Assembly (NCBI GenBank): GCA_020638155.1
Contig: JACKJB010000001.1
Span: forward strand, 1,243,650-1,307,649
Origin: Rhodospirillales bacterium
GTDB taxonomy: Bacteria > Pseudomonadota > Alphaproteobacteria > Micavibrionales > Micavibrionaceae
Reading direction: 5' to 3'
Length of the DNA stretch: 64,000 nt
Below are positions 1-7,725 of the stretch, in pieces. The position numbers and the translations under genes were made by a program. Below the pieces are notes generated by a model that was not told the origin of the DNA, did not search any database, and was given only the letters and a program-made list of their open reading frames with translations. Positions within the stretch are counted from its first letter, which is position 1. Each line of letters begins with the position of its first letter.

Positions 1-1939
1 ATACGATCCGTGGTTCCTGGAGCGGATTAAAAACATTATTGATGCGGAACAGCGCATTCAGGATAAAGGCCTGCCGGTTGATAAAAAAGGCTGGCTGGAA
101 CTGAAGAAGCTTGGCTTTGCCGATGCGCGGCTTGCCGATCTCGTCGGTGTGCGCGAAGAAGCGGTGCGCAATGCGCGGCTGAAATATGATGTGCGCCCGG
201 TTTATAAACGCGTGGATACCTGCGCTGCGGAAATTCCGTCGGCAACGCCTTATATGTATGGCTGTTACGAAGGTAACGGTATTGATGCGCCGGAAAGCGA
301 GATCGAGCCGAGCGACCAGAAGAAAGTCATTATCCTTGGCGGCGGCCCTAATCGCATCGGCCAAGGGATCGAGTTTGATTATTGCTGCGTCCATGCGGCC
401 TATGCGCTGAAAGACGCCGGGTATGAAACCATCATGGTGAACTGCAACCCGGAAACGGTTTCAACCGACTATGACACATCGGACCGCCTGTATTTCGAAC
501 CGCTGACGGCGGAAGATGTCATCGAGTTGATTGAAGCCGAAGCGCAAAACGGTGAAGTCGTGGGCGTTATCGTCCAGCTCGGCGGACAGACGCCGCTTAA
601 TCTGGCCCGCACATTACAGGATCACGGCATCAATATTCTGGGCACGGCGCCGGAAGCGATCGACCTTGCCGAAGACCGCGACCTGTTCCAGAATCTTTTG
701 AAAAAGCTCAAGCTGCGCCAGCCGGAAAACGGCATCGCGCGTTCAGAAGAAGAAGCGCTGGAGATCGCGGAGAAGATCGGCTTCCCGCTGGTGATCCGCC
801 CGTCCTACGTTCTCGGCGGTCAGGCGATGCAGATCGTGCAGACCAAACCGGAATTGCAGGAATATATCAACACCGCCGTCCGGGTGTCCGGGGATACGCC
901 GGTACTGCTCGACCGTTACTTGCGCGGCGCGATTGAAGTTGATGTCGATGCGCTGTGTGACGGCAAGGAAGTCTATGTCTCCGGAATCATGGAGCATATC
1001 GAAGAAGCCGGGGTGCATTCCGGTGATTCCGCCTGCGTCCTGCCGCCACACTCCCTGCCTTATAAAACGGTCAAGGAGCTGGAGAAGCAGACGGTCAAGC
1101 TGGCTAAAGCGCTGAACGTCAAAGGGCTTATGAACGTCCAGTTCGCGGTCAAGATGAACCCGAACAAGGCCGAATATGATGTGTACATTATCGAGGTTAA
1201 CCCGCGCGCCTCGCGTACCGTGCCGTTCGTCGCCAAGGCGACCGGGACGCCGATCGCCAAGATCGCCGCACGGATCATGGCCGGGGAAAAACTCTCCGTT
1301 TTCCGCGAGCAGTTGCTGGGCATGGCGCCGGATCATACGGCTGTCAAAGCGCCGGTGTTCCCGTGGAACCGCTTTAACGGCGTTGACCCTATACTGGGGC
1401 CGGAAATGAAATCCACTGGGGAAGTGATGGGTATTGATACCGATATGGCGCAGGCTTTTGCCAAATCGCAGCTCGCCGCCGGGACAATCCTGCCGACCGA
1501 AGGGCGAGTGTTTTTATCGGTGCGCGATAAGGATAAAGAAAGCCTCGTGCCGATTGCCCGCGAGCTTTCGGAACTCGGCTTTATCCTGATCGCCACAGGC
1601 GGGACATGCACGCATTTGCGCGATGCCGGCTTGGCTGTCGAACGGATCAACAAAGTCATGGAAGGCCAGCCCAATATCGTCGATGCGGTTATCAACGGCG
1701 AGATTGATTTCATCATCAATACCACCAAAGGCCCGCAGTCGGTCGCCGATGCGTTTTCGATCCGGCGGATGGCACTGACCTACAAGATCCCGTATTACAC
1801 GCTGCTGACCTCTGCCGCGGCCGGGGTCAAAGCCATCCGGTCGATGAAAGCCCGGGAAATGGATGTGCTGCCGCTTCAGGGCTATTTCAGCGATGAAGAG
1901 CTTGAAGATGCCTCTGTGCGTAAGCGCGAGGCGGTTTAA
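1..1939 (+). CDS. carB: Carbamoyl-phosphate synthase large subunit, 3' part (5' end outside window)
   Basis: The frame is open from base 2, so this is the C-terminal 645 residues of a protein normally about 1,070-1,100 aa long. CarB makes carbamoyl phosphate from bicarbonate, ammonia (supplied by CarA) and two ATP for pyrimidine and arginine synthesis in the cytoplasm. Visible parts are the second synthetase domain, starting with the conserved GGGPNRIGQGIEFDY segment and VQLGGQTPLNLA, an ATP-grasp region with EVNPRASRTVPF, and the C-terminal MGS-like allosteric domain (ATGGTCTHLRDAGL, then FIINTTKG). No frameshift is seen. A hairpin followed by T residues lies about 70 bases after the stop, before greA. 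The identification is secure; only the start is missing. Confidence 0.97.
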   Translation, partial: YDPWFLERIKNIIDAEQRIQDKGLPVDKKGWLELKKLGFADARLADLVGVREEAVRNARLKYDVRPVYKRVDTCAAEIPSATPYMYGCYEGNGIDAPESEIEPSDQKKVIILGGGPNRIGQGIEFDYCCVHAAYALKDAGYETIMVNCNPETVSTDYDTSDRLYFEPLTAEDVIELIEAEAQNGEVVGVIVQLGGQTPLNLARTLQDHGINILGTAPEAIDLAEDRDLFQNLLKKLKLRQPENGIARSEEEALEIAEKIGFPLVIRPSYVLGGQAMQIVQTKPELQEYINTAVRVSGDTPVLLDRYLRGAIEVDVDALCDGKEVYVSGIMEHIEEAGVHSGDSACVLPPHSLPYKTVKELEKQTVKLAKALNVKGLMNVQFAVKMNPNKAEYDVYIIEVNPRASRTVPFVAKATGTPIAKIAARIMAGEKLSVFREQLLGMAPDHTAVKAPVFPWNRFNGVDPILGPEMKSTGEVMGIDTDMAQAFAKSQLAAGTILPTEGRVFLSVRDKDKESLVPIARELSELGFILIATGGTCTHLRDAGLAVERINKVMEGQPNIVDAVINGEIDFIINTTKGPQSVADAFSIRRMALTYKIPYYTLLTSAAAGVKAIRSMKAREMDVLPLQGYFSDEELEDASVRKREAV

Positions 1940-1964
1940 GGCAAACATATTGACCGATGCCCCC

Positions 1965-1986
1965 TGACGCCTGTATATTGGCGTCA
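1965..1986. other. Inverted repeat in carB-greA gap
   Basis: TGACGCC and GGCGTCA form a perfect 7-bp stem around an 8-base AT-rich loop, 26 bases after the carB stop. It could be an operator or part of the carB mRNA 3' end. No T-tract follows, so it is not a terminator by itself. Confidence 0.35.
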
Positions 1987-2008
1987 TTAGGGTATTTGGA
2001 GTTTACGT

Positions 2009-2037
2009 CCCGCCGTTTTCGGCGGGTTTAATTTTTT
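2009..2037 (+). terminator. Rho-independent terminator or attenuator before greA
   Basis: CCCGCCG, a TTTT loop and CGGCGGG form a perfect 7-bp GC stem followed by TTTAATTTTTT. It lies between carB and greA, 20 bases before the greA start codon. It probably ends carB transcription. Because it is so close to greA it could also act in the greA leader, if greA has a promoter upstream of it. Confidence 0.7.
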
Positions 2038-2056
2038 CAAACTAAAGAGAACGGAT

Positions 2057-2536
2057 ATGGATAAGATCCCGACGACGCAAGAAGGGTATAACGCCCTTGA
2101 AGCAGAATTAAAGAAACTGAAAACCGTTGACCGCCCGACTGTGATCGAAGCGATTGCAACGGCCCGCGAGCACGGCGATCTGTCGGAGAACGCCGAATAC
2201 CACGCCGCGCGCGAACAGCAGAGCTTTATCGAAGGCCGTATCCAGGAACTGGAAGCCGTTATTTCCAAGGCGCAGATTATCGATGTATCGTCCTTAAGCG
2301 GGAGCAGCGTCAAATTCGGTGCCCGTGTTCTGATCGTCGACGAAGATACCGATGTGGAAGTCACGTACCAGATCGTCGGCCATTACGAAGCCAATGCCGA
2401 TGAAGGCAAGCTGTCCGTCCAGGCCCCGATTTCCCGCGCCCTGATCGGCAAGGAAGTCGGCGACAGCGTCGAAGTCCAGACTCCGCAGGGCAAGAAATCC
2501 TACGAAATCCTGGAAGTCATGTACGGCGAAGGGTAA
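2057..2536 (+). CDS. greA: Transcription elongation factor GreA
   Basis: 159 aa, the usual GreA length. GreA enters the secondary channel of RNA polymerase and stimulates cleavage of backtracked RNA. The N-terminal coiled coil (about residues 1-75) carries the acidic tip seen in HGDLSENAEYHAAREQQSFIEGRI. The C-terminal domain contains the usual YQIVGHYEANADEGKLS and SPISRALIGKEVGD-like segments (here APISRALIGKEVGDSVEV). The ATG follows AAGAGAACGG. The gene sits downstream of carB, a common alphaproteobacterial order, but is separated from it by a terminator-like hairpin and may be transcribed on its own. Confidence 0.97.
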   Translation: MDKIPTTQEGYNALEAELKKLKTVDRPTVIEAIATAREHGDLSENAEYHAAREQQSFIEGRIQELEAVISKAQIIDVSSLSGSSVKFGARVLIVDEDTDVEVTYQIVGHYEANADEGKLSVQAPISRALIGKEVGDSVEVQTPQGKKSYEILEVMYGEG

Positions 2537-2555
2537 GGAATTTATTAAACAGCAC

Positions 2556-2705
2556 CGTCACCCCCGTGGTGAGCAGAAACAAAAAGTTTCTGCGAACTAA
2601 AACGACGGGGGTCCATATGTCGGCAAGCACAAGCTTGCCGCCTTTAACTGGATTCCCGCCGATTAGCCCGCCTGCGCTACGCTACGGCGAGGCCGCGGGA
2701 ATGAC
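2556..2705 (+). repeat. Composite palindromic repeat, family A, copy 1
   Basis: About 150 bp beginning GTCACCCCCGTG and ending GCGGGAATGAC. It contains three nested hairpins: one ending in ACGACGGGGGTCCAT, a short GGCAAGC...GCTTGCC hairpin, and one opening with GGATTCCCGC and closing with GCGGGAATGAC. Related copies lie near 4185, 9018 and (inverted) 30951. A short reading frame that crosses it is not treated as a gene. Confidence 0.8.
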
Positions 2706-2735
2706 AGCACATAATATGTTCTGTGAGGAAACACT

Positions 2736-3620
2736 ATGTCCCGCCTGAAAGCCGATGCCTTATTGTTGACTGCCGCCATTATCTGGGGGTTTGCTTTTAT
2801 TGCCCAGAAATCGGCGATGGAGGTGATGGGGCCGATGACCTATGCAGGCTTACGGTTTTTGATTTCTGCGCTGGTCATCCTGCCTTTTGCGTTGCGGGAA
2901 CATAAAGCGGGACTTGAGTTTACGCCGGGGAATATCAAGCTTCTGACTGCGCTCTGCCTTGTCTTTTTTGCCGGGGTGAATGTGCAGCAGTTCGGTGTCG
3001 CCCTGACCAGCGTTACTAATGCCGGTTTTCTGACGGGACTGTATGTGATTTTTGTCCCGCTCTTCACTCTGCTTATTTTCAAAAAACATCCGCACAAGAT
3101 TGTCTGGATTGCCGCACCGTTATGTGTGTTCGGTGTATGGCTGCTGGGTGATGCGTCTTTGACGGCGCTGGGTAAAGGGGATCTGCTGGTGCTGGCCTGC
3201 GCGGTCTTTTTTGGCATGCATGTCGTGCTGGTCGGGATCGCGGTCCAGAAAATCCCCTGCCCCTTAACGCTCTCGGCAATTCAGTATGCTGTTTGCGCAG
3301 CACTTAGCCTGGGCGGTGCGGTCCTGCTTGAAACGATCACGTGGGACGGGATCATCGCGGCGCTGCCGTCCCTGCTCTATGCCGGAATTTTATCGGGCGG
3401 GATCGCCTATACATTTCAGATTATCGCCCAGCAACATACCCCGGCATCGGATGCGGCAATAATTCTATCCGGGGAAGCATTGTTTGCCGCGCTTGGCGGT
3501 GTGTTGATCATGAATGATCATTTAAACCCGCTGGCATGGGGCGGCTGCGGCGTGATTTTCACGGCGATCCTGATGGTCGAGCTGTACCCAATCTGGCAAA
3601 AAAGGCGACGGATGTCTTAG
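2736..3620 (+). CDS. DMT-superfamily (EamA) transporter
   Basis: 294 aa inner-membrane protein with about ten hydrophobic segments and two EamA repeats, the layout of drug/metabolite exporters. The first repeat opens with ADALLLTAAIIWGFAFIAQK and the second with GDLLVLACAVFFGMHVVLVG. YAGILSGGIAYTFQIIAQQ matches the conserved segment before the last helices. GAGGAAACACT before the ATG is a good ribosome binding site. The substrate cannot be told from sequence. The gene is convergent with the Lrp/AsnC gene and the two stop codons overlap by two bases (TAG at 3618-3620, reverse TAA at 3617-3619), so there is no room for a terminator between them. Confidence 0.9.
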   Translation: MSRLKADALLLTAAIIWGFAFIAQKSAMEVMGPMTYAGLRFLISALVILPFALREHKAGLEFTPGNIKLLTALCLVFFAGVNVQQFGVALTSVTNAGFLTGLYVIFVPLFTLLIFKKHPHKIVWIAAPLCVFGVWLLGDASLTALGKGDLLVLACAVFFGMHVVLVGIAVQKIPCPLTLSAIQYAVCAALSLGGAVLLETITWDGIIAALPSLLYAGILSGGIAYTFQIIAQQHTPASDAAIILSGEALFAALGGVLIMNDHLNPLAWGGCGVIFTAILMVELYPIWQKRRRMS

Positions 3621-4090
3621 ACTTCGATCGGTACGCCCGGCTCATCTTTGGAGGCGCGGATTGCCAGAGATGATTTGACCGAGGTTACGTTCGGCGCAGA
3701 CGTCAGGTTTTCGGTCAGGAAATGCTGGTAATCATCCCAATCATGGGCAACGATTTTCAAAAGGAAGTCCGTTTCCCCCGCCAGCATCCAGCATTCGCGG
3801 ACGACTTCCCATGAGTTAATCAGGTCTTCGAATTTTTTCAGATCGCTTTCGGCCTGGCTGACCAGCTTCACGTGCGCAAAAACCGTCACGCCGTAGCCGA
3901 GAATCACCGGATCGACTTTGGCGTGATAGCCGTTGATAAAGCCGTTTTCTTCCAAAGCGCGAACGCGGCGCAAGCAAGGCGGTGCGGAAATGCCTGCTTC
4001 CTTGGCGAGTTCGACATTGGTGATTCGTCCGTTGTCTTGTAAGTTTTTAAGGATTTTGCGGTCTATTTTGTCAAGTTTGACGCGTTTCAT
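3617..4090 (-). CDS. Lrp/AsnC family transcriptional regulator
   Basis: 157 aa starting at MKRVKLDKIDRKILKNLQDN. Residues 5-60 form the AsnC-type winged helix-turn-helix (TNVELAKEAGISAPPCLRRVRALEENGFINGY). Residues about 70-150 form the RAM effector-binding domain (VRECWMLAGETDFLLKIVAHDWDDYQHF). Proteins of this family sense amino acids and form dimers to hexadecamers. The frame stays open for 103 codons upstream, but that extension runs into a repeat and has no homology-like content, so ATG 4090 is the likely start. The convergent exporter next door is a tempting target, but this is inference. Family assignment is secure; the effector is unknown. Confidence 0.92.
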   Translation of the reverse strand: MKRVKLDKIDRKILKNLQDNGRITNVELAKEAGISAPPCLRRVRALEENGFINGYHAKVDPVILGYGVTVFAHVKLVSQAESDLKKFEDLINSWEVVRECWMLAGETDFLLKIVAHDWDDYQHFLTENLTSAPNVTSVKSSLAIRASKDEPGVPIEV

Positions 4091-4184
4091 GAAAACTGTC
4101 CGATGTAAATTTATTGTCTGTTTATCTGTTAGATTGGTATAAAGTTGCGCGTAAGATTGCGCAAGTCCTTTTTGTCCTGTCTTT

Positions 4185-4333
4185 GTCATCCCCGAGACAA
4201 AATCTTTGCGCAGTAAAGATTTTGTATTAACGTCGGGGATCCATAATGTCGGCAAGCTATGCTTGCCGTCTTTTACTGGATTCCCGCAGATTAGCCAGCC
4301 TTCGCTTGCGCTGCGGCAGGCCGCGGGAATGAC
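4185..4333 (+). repeat. Composite palindromic repeat, family A, copy 2
   Basis: Same layout as the copy at 2556: GTCATCCCCGAGAC..., an AAAATCTTTG...AAAGATTTT hairpin, GTCGGGGATCCAT, a GGCAAGC...GCTTGCC hairpin, and GGATTCCCGC...GCGGGAATGACG. It ends 15 bases before the ATG of the ELM1-like gene and fills most of the gap behind the Lrp/AsnC start. Confidence 0.8.
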
Positions 4334-4348
4334 GATGAAAGGATATTT

Positions 4349-5290
4349 ATGACCAGTTGCTGGATCGTTACCGAAGGAATCGCAGGAACCGAGAATCAAT
4401 GTCTTGGCGTTGCCGAAGCGCTCGGCGTGATGCCGGAGATTAAACGCATCGGTTTACGGCAACCGTGGAAAAGCCTGTCGCCTTATCTCGGGTTTGAATG
4501 CGGCTGGAGTTTTACCGGGGACGCGCTAACGGCTCCCTGGCCAGACCTGTTGCTTGCTTCCGGACGCAAGGCGATTGCGGCGGCGCGCTATATTAAACGG
4601 ATGAGCAGCGGTAAAACCCTGTGCGTTCAAATCCAGGACCCGCGCGTGAACCCTGCGCAGTTCGATCTTGTCGCCGTCCCGGCACACGACCCGGCGCGCG
4701 GGGAGAATGTGATCGTTACCAGCGCCGCACCCAACCGGATCACGGCACAAAGGCTGGCAGACGCCCGCGATGAATTCACCGCCCTGCTCTCTCCCCTGCC
4801 GGCGCCGCGCGTTGCTGTGATGATCGGCGGCAACAGCAAAGCCTATACGATGAGCGCGGACATTACGCGCAAACTTGCCGATGATTTAAAAGCGCTGAGC
4901 CAAAGCGGCTATAGCCTGATGGTGACAGCTTCGCGCCGCACCGGGGACGTCAACGGACAGATCCTGAAAGACGTGCTGAAAGGTGAAAATATCTACTATT
5001 GGGATGGCAGCGGGGATAATCCCTATTTCGGGTTTCTAGCCTGGGCCGATTTTATCCTCGTGACTGCGGATAGCGTGTCGATGCTCTCCGAAGCCGCCAG
5101 CACCGGAAAGCCGGTTTATATGATCCCGCTGGAAGGCGGCAGCAAGCGGCTTGAGCTGTTTCACGGGAAACTGACCGATGACGGGGTGATCCGCCGTTTT
5201 GACGGAACGCTGACAGCTTATGACTATACAAAGCTGGATGATGCCGGGCTGATTGCGGCGGAAATCCGTAAACGGCTGGGAAAAGTATAA
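4349..5290 (+). CDS. ELM1-like (mitochondrial fission ELM1 / DUF1022) family protein
   Basis: 313 aa. It resembles the GT-B-like family that includes plant ELM1 and is common in alphaproteobacteria. Typical segments are WIVTEGIAGTENQCLGVAEAL at the N terminus, PDLLLASGRKAIAAARYIKR, LCVQIQDPRVNPAQFDLVAVPAHD in the middle and VTADSVSMLSEAASTGKPVYMIPLEGGSKR at the C-terminal donor-site-like region. The biochemical role in bacteria is not established; a nucleotide-sugar transferase activity is plausible. AAGGATATTT before the ATG is a good ribosome binding site. It is followed by trxB after 74 bases. The family call is confident and the function is open. Confidence 0.85.
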   Translation: MTSCWIVTEGIAGTENQCLGVAEALGVMPEIKRIGLRQPWKSLSPYLGFECGWSFTGDALTAPWPDLLLASGRKAIAAARYIKRMSSGKTLCVQIQDPRVNPAQFDLVAVPAHDPARGENVIVTSAAPNRITAQRLADARDEFTALLSPLPAPRVAVMIGGNSKAYTMSADITRKLADDLKALSQSGYSLMVTASRRTGDVNGQILKDVLKGENIYYWDGSGDNPYFGFLAWADFILVTADSVSMLSEAASTGKPVYMIPLEGGSKRLELFHGKLTDDGVIRRFDGTLTAYDYTKLDDAGLIAAEIRKRLGKV

Positions 5291-5364
5291 GAATCGGCTT
5301 TACCCTGTGCTTTTGGGTCAGTAAGACTAGATTATCCTTTAGAACCAAACGTAAAGACTGACTG

Positions 5365-6333
5365 ATGAGTGAAGTAAAACATACCAAAGTCCTGATTATC
5401 GGTGCCGGGCCTGCGGGCTATACCGCCGCGATTTATGCCGCGCGCGCAAATCTTGAGCCTATGCTGGTGCAGGGGTTGCAGCCGGGCGGGCAGCTGACGA
5501 TTACGACCGATGTTGAAAACTATCCCGGCTTTGCCGAAGTGATCCAGGGCCCGTGGCTGATGGAACAAATGAAAGCGCAGGCCGAACATGTCGGCACGAC
5601 ACTCATCAGCGACATCATCACCGAAGTCGATTTCGATCACCGCCCGTTTACGGCCAAAGGGGATTCCGGCGCGGTCTATACCGCCGATACGATCATTATC
5701 GCCACGGGCGCAACGGCGCGCTGGCTGGGGTTGCCGTCGGAAAAAGAATTTATGGGCAAAGGCGTATCGGCCTGCGCGACCTGCGACGGGTTTTTCTATC
5801 GCGGCAAGGAAGTCGCCGTAGTCGGCGGCGGGAATACGGCGGTTGAAGAAGCCCTGTTCCTGACCAATTTTTGCAGCAAAGTGACCCTGATCCACCGCCG
5901 TGATGAGCTGCGGGCGGAAAAAATCATGCAGGAGCGTTTGTTCAATCATGAAAAAGTCGACATCATCTGGGATACGGTGGTTGAGGAAGTCGTCGGTGAT
6001 GCCACCGGGATGACAGGCCTGAAGCTGAAGAACATAAAGGATGGTTCGGAAAGCACGCTGGACGCGGACGGGTTCTTCGTCGCAATCGGCCATGATCCGG
6101 CAACCAAGATATTTAAAGGCAAGCTGGACATGGATGAACACGGCTACATCATCAAAGCCCCCGATTCCACGGCAACGTCCGTGCCGGGCGTTTACGCCGC
6201 CGGAGATGTCACCGACAAAATTTACCGCCAGGCCGTTACGGCGGCAGGCATGGGCTGTATGGCGGCGCTCGAAGCAGATAAATTCCTGGCGGCCATGGAA
6301 ACACAGGATAAAAAGGCAGAGGCGGCAGAGTAA
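5365..6333 (+). CDS. trxB: Thioredoxin-disulfide reductase
   Basis: 322 aa, the usual length. TrxB passes electrons from NADPH through FAD to thioredoxin. The FAD-binding GAGPAG is near residue 13, the redox-active CATC is Cys137 and Cys140, the NADPH-binding GGGNTAVEEALFL follows, and the second FAD motif is AAGDVTDKIYRQAVTAAGMGC near the C terminus. The ribosome binding site before ATG 5365 is weak. The gene follows the ELM1-like gene in the same direction and is followed by a family B repeat and a LysR regulator. Identification is secure. Confidence 0.96.
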   Translation: MSEVKHTKVLIIGAGPAGYTAAIYAARANLEPMLVQGLQPGGQLTITTDVENYPGFAEVIQGPWLMEQMKAQAEHVGTTLISDIITEVDFDHRPFTAKGDSGAVYTADTIIIATGATARWLGLPSEKEFMGKGVSACATCDGFFYRGKEVAVVGGGNTAVEEALFLTNFCSKVTLIHRRDELRAEKIMQERLFNHEKVDIIWDTVVEEVVGDATGMTGLKLKNIKDGSESTLDADGFFVAIGHDPATKIFKGKLDMDEHGYIIKAPDSTATSVPGVYAAGDVTDKIYRQAVTAAGMGCMAALEADKFLAAMETQDKKAEAAE

Positions 6334-6355
6334 CTGCCTTTGAACAACATTACAT

Positions 6356-6431
6356 GTCATCCCGAACGCGCCTGGCGCGGAGGGATCTCCCGCCTTTTGG
6401 CATGAGATTTCTCACATGCGTTCGAAATGAC
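6356..6431 (+). repeat. Dispersed repeat, family B, copy 1
   Basis: GTCATCCCGAACGCG...GGAGGGATCTCCCG...GAGATTTCTCACATGCGTTCGAAATGAC. The imperfect inverted ends are GTCATCCCGA and TCGAAATGAC. It lies between trxB and the LysR gene and is related to copies near 12389, 41776, 53811 and 54165 and to the cores of the elements at 40455 and 51816. Confidence 0.75.
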
Positions 6432-6481
6432 GCATTATAGTAAAGGCATATATTCGTAATTAACGTTAGAGACTAATAACT

Positions 6482-7372
6482 ATGGATTGGGACAAACTCA
6501 GGATATTTCATGCTGTTGCCGAAGCGGGCAGCTTTACGCATGCCGGGGACGTCCTGAATCTCAGCCAGTCGGCTGTTTCCCGCCAGATTAGTACGTTGGA
6601 AGAATCGCTTGGCGTGACCCTGTTCCACCGCCATGCGCGGGGCCTGCTGCTGACCGAGCAAGGGGAGCTGCTGCAAAAAGCGGCGAAGGATATTTTCGGC
6701 AAACTGTCGATGATCGAAGGACAGTTGCTTGATTCGAAACAGCTGCCTGAGGGGCCGCTGCGAATCACGACCACGGAATTTATCGGCTCGACCTGGCTCG
6801 CCCCGAAGCTTAAGGAGCTGAATGAAAAGCATCCAAGCATTCAGCTTTCGCTGCTGCTGGACGACCGAATCCTGAATTTGAGTATGCGCGAAGCCGATGC
6901 GGCGATTCGCCTTTATAAGCCGGAGCAGCCGGATCTGGTGCAGCGACAGCTTACAACGATTCACTTCCATGTTTACGGCTCGAAACGTTACCTTGAAAAA
7001 CACGGCAAGCCGCAAACGCCTAAGGATCTGCGCGGCCATACGCTGATCGGCTATCCGGATAATTCCCCTGCCCCGTTTGCAGACCTGAACTGGCTATTCC
7101 GCCTGGCGGGAATCGACCCGGATGAAGACTATAATATGCTGATGATTAATTCGATGTATGCGATTCACCAGGCCGTGGAGAACGGCGCGGGTCTGGCGAC
7201 CCTGCCGGACTACCTCGCCGACAGCAGCGATAACCTGGAAATTGTCCTGCCGGACCACAAACCGGCCGATGTCGATGTGTATTTTGTGTACCCGGAAGAG
7301 CGCCGTCATTCACAACGGATCGCTATTTTCCGTGATTTCCTGCTGGAACAGGTCGCAAAAACACAGTTTTAA
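6482..7372 (+). CDS. LysR-family transcriptional regulator
   Basis: 296 aa. Residues 1-60 are the LysR winged helix-turn-helix (MDWDKLRIFHAVAEAGSFTH, then LSQSAVSRQISTLEESLGVTLFHR). Residues about 90-295 are the periplasmic-binding-like effector domain (GPLRITTTEFIGSTWLAPKL, then AVENGAGLATLPDYLA). LysR regulators usually act on a divergent neighbour, but trxB upstream points the same way and a small-RNA gene follows, so the target is unclear. Upstream of the ATG there is a repeat and an AT-rich stretch without a clear Shine-Dalgarno sequence. Confidence 0.93.
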   Translation: MDWDKLRIFHAVAEAGSFTHAGDVLNLSQSAVSRQISTLEESLGVTLFHRHARGLLLTEQGELLQKAAKDIFGKLSMIEGQLLDSKQLPEGPLRITTTEFIGSTWLAPKLKELNEKHPSIQLSLLLDDRILNLSMREADAAIRLYKPEQPDLVQRQLTTIHFHVYGSKRYLEKHGKPQTPKDLRGHTLIGYPDNSPAPFADLNWLFRLAGIDPDEDYNMLMINSMYAIHQAVENGAGLATLPDYLADSSDNLEIVLPDHKPADVDVYFVYPEERRHSQRIAIFRDFLLEQVAKTQF

Positions 7373-7454
7373 ATATTTTCCAAAACAGCCAAAATATTTA
7401 AATATTCCGTATAACGCAGCATTCACAGATGTTTACAGAATCTATCGTCTTAGA

Positions 7455-7484
7455 TATGCATAATACGCATAACAGATATGCATA
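7455..7484. promoter_or_regulatory. Cluster of three TATGCATA-like boxes
   Basis: The palindrome TATGCATA occurs at 7455-7462 and 7477-7484, with TACGCATA between them at 7464-7471. The outer boxes are 22 bp apart, about two helical turns. The cluster lies some 45-75 bases before the small-RNA gene and could be an operator for it. No binding protein can be named from sequence. Confidence 0.4.
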
Positions 7485-7526
7485 AAAACATCTAGCCACA
7501 GTGAGTCAGTTCATTATATAACCCTG

Positions 7527-7631
7527 CTCATCGACGTTCCGACGTCGATGGGACCTTCCCAGGTCCTACGTCTCCCAGACGTGAAACCTCCCTGTTCAAC
7601 TCGCCGGGTCTTAAGGACCCGGTTTTTTTTT
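7527..7631 (+). ncRNA. Small regulatory RNA with anti-Shine-Dalgarno loops, copy 1
   Basis: A 353-base gap between the LysR and patatin genes holds four consecutive stems: a perfect 9-bp stem (7529-7550), a 6-bp stem with loop TCCC (7551-7566), a 6-bp stem with loop CCC (7568-7582), and a terminator (CCGGGTC, TTAAG, GACCCGG at 7604-7622, then nine T). Between the third stem and the terminator is unpaired CCTCCCTGTTCAACTCG. The exposed UCCC/CCUCCC segments can pair with ribosome binding sites. This resembles the alphaproteobacterial anti-SD small RNAs (suhB/alpha-r14 and CcsR 'cuckoo' types), but the class is not certain. A related minus-strand copy lies at 54030-54095. The 5' end is inferred from structure. 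Confidence 0.75.
7604..7631 (+). terminator. Rho-independent terminator of the small RNA
   Basis: A perfect 7-bp stem CCGGGTC/GACCCGG with a TTAAG loop, followed directly by nine T residues. This is a strong intrinsic terminator and defines the small-RNA 3' end. Confidence 0.85.
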
Positions 7632-7725
7632 GCCTGATAAAAATGCCCTTTGTGCACCGCACCCTGACAAAGCGTTTTCCCTGCGCTATTATTATTAATG
7701 ACAACCGACCTGACTGAGTGCCCTT

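Noticed and set aside
2566..2748. 60-codon reading frame in the greA - exporter gap
   Set aside because: It lies within a family A repeat and overlaps the exporter start; no homology-like content.
7490..7526. A -35/-10 promoter for the small RNA (TATATA near 7515)
   Set aside because: The -10-like TATATA is plausible, but no -35 hexamer at a fitting distance could be supported.
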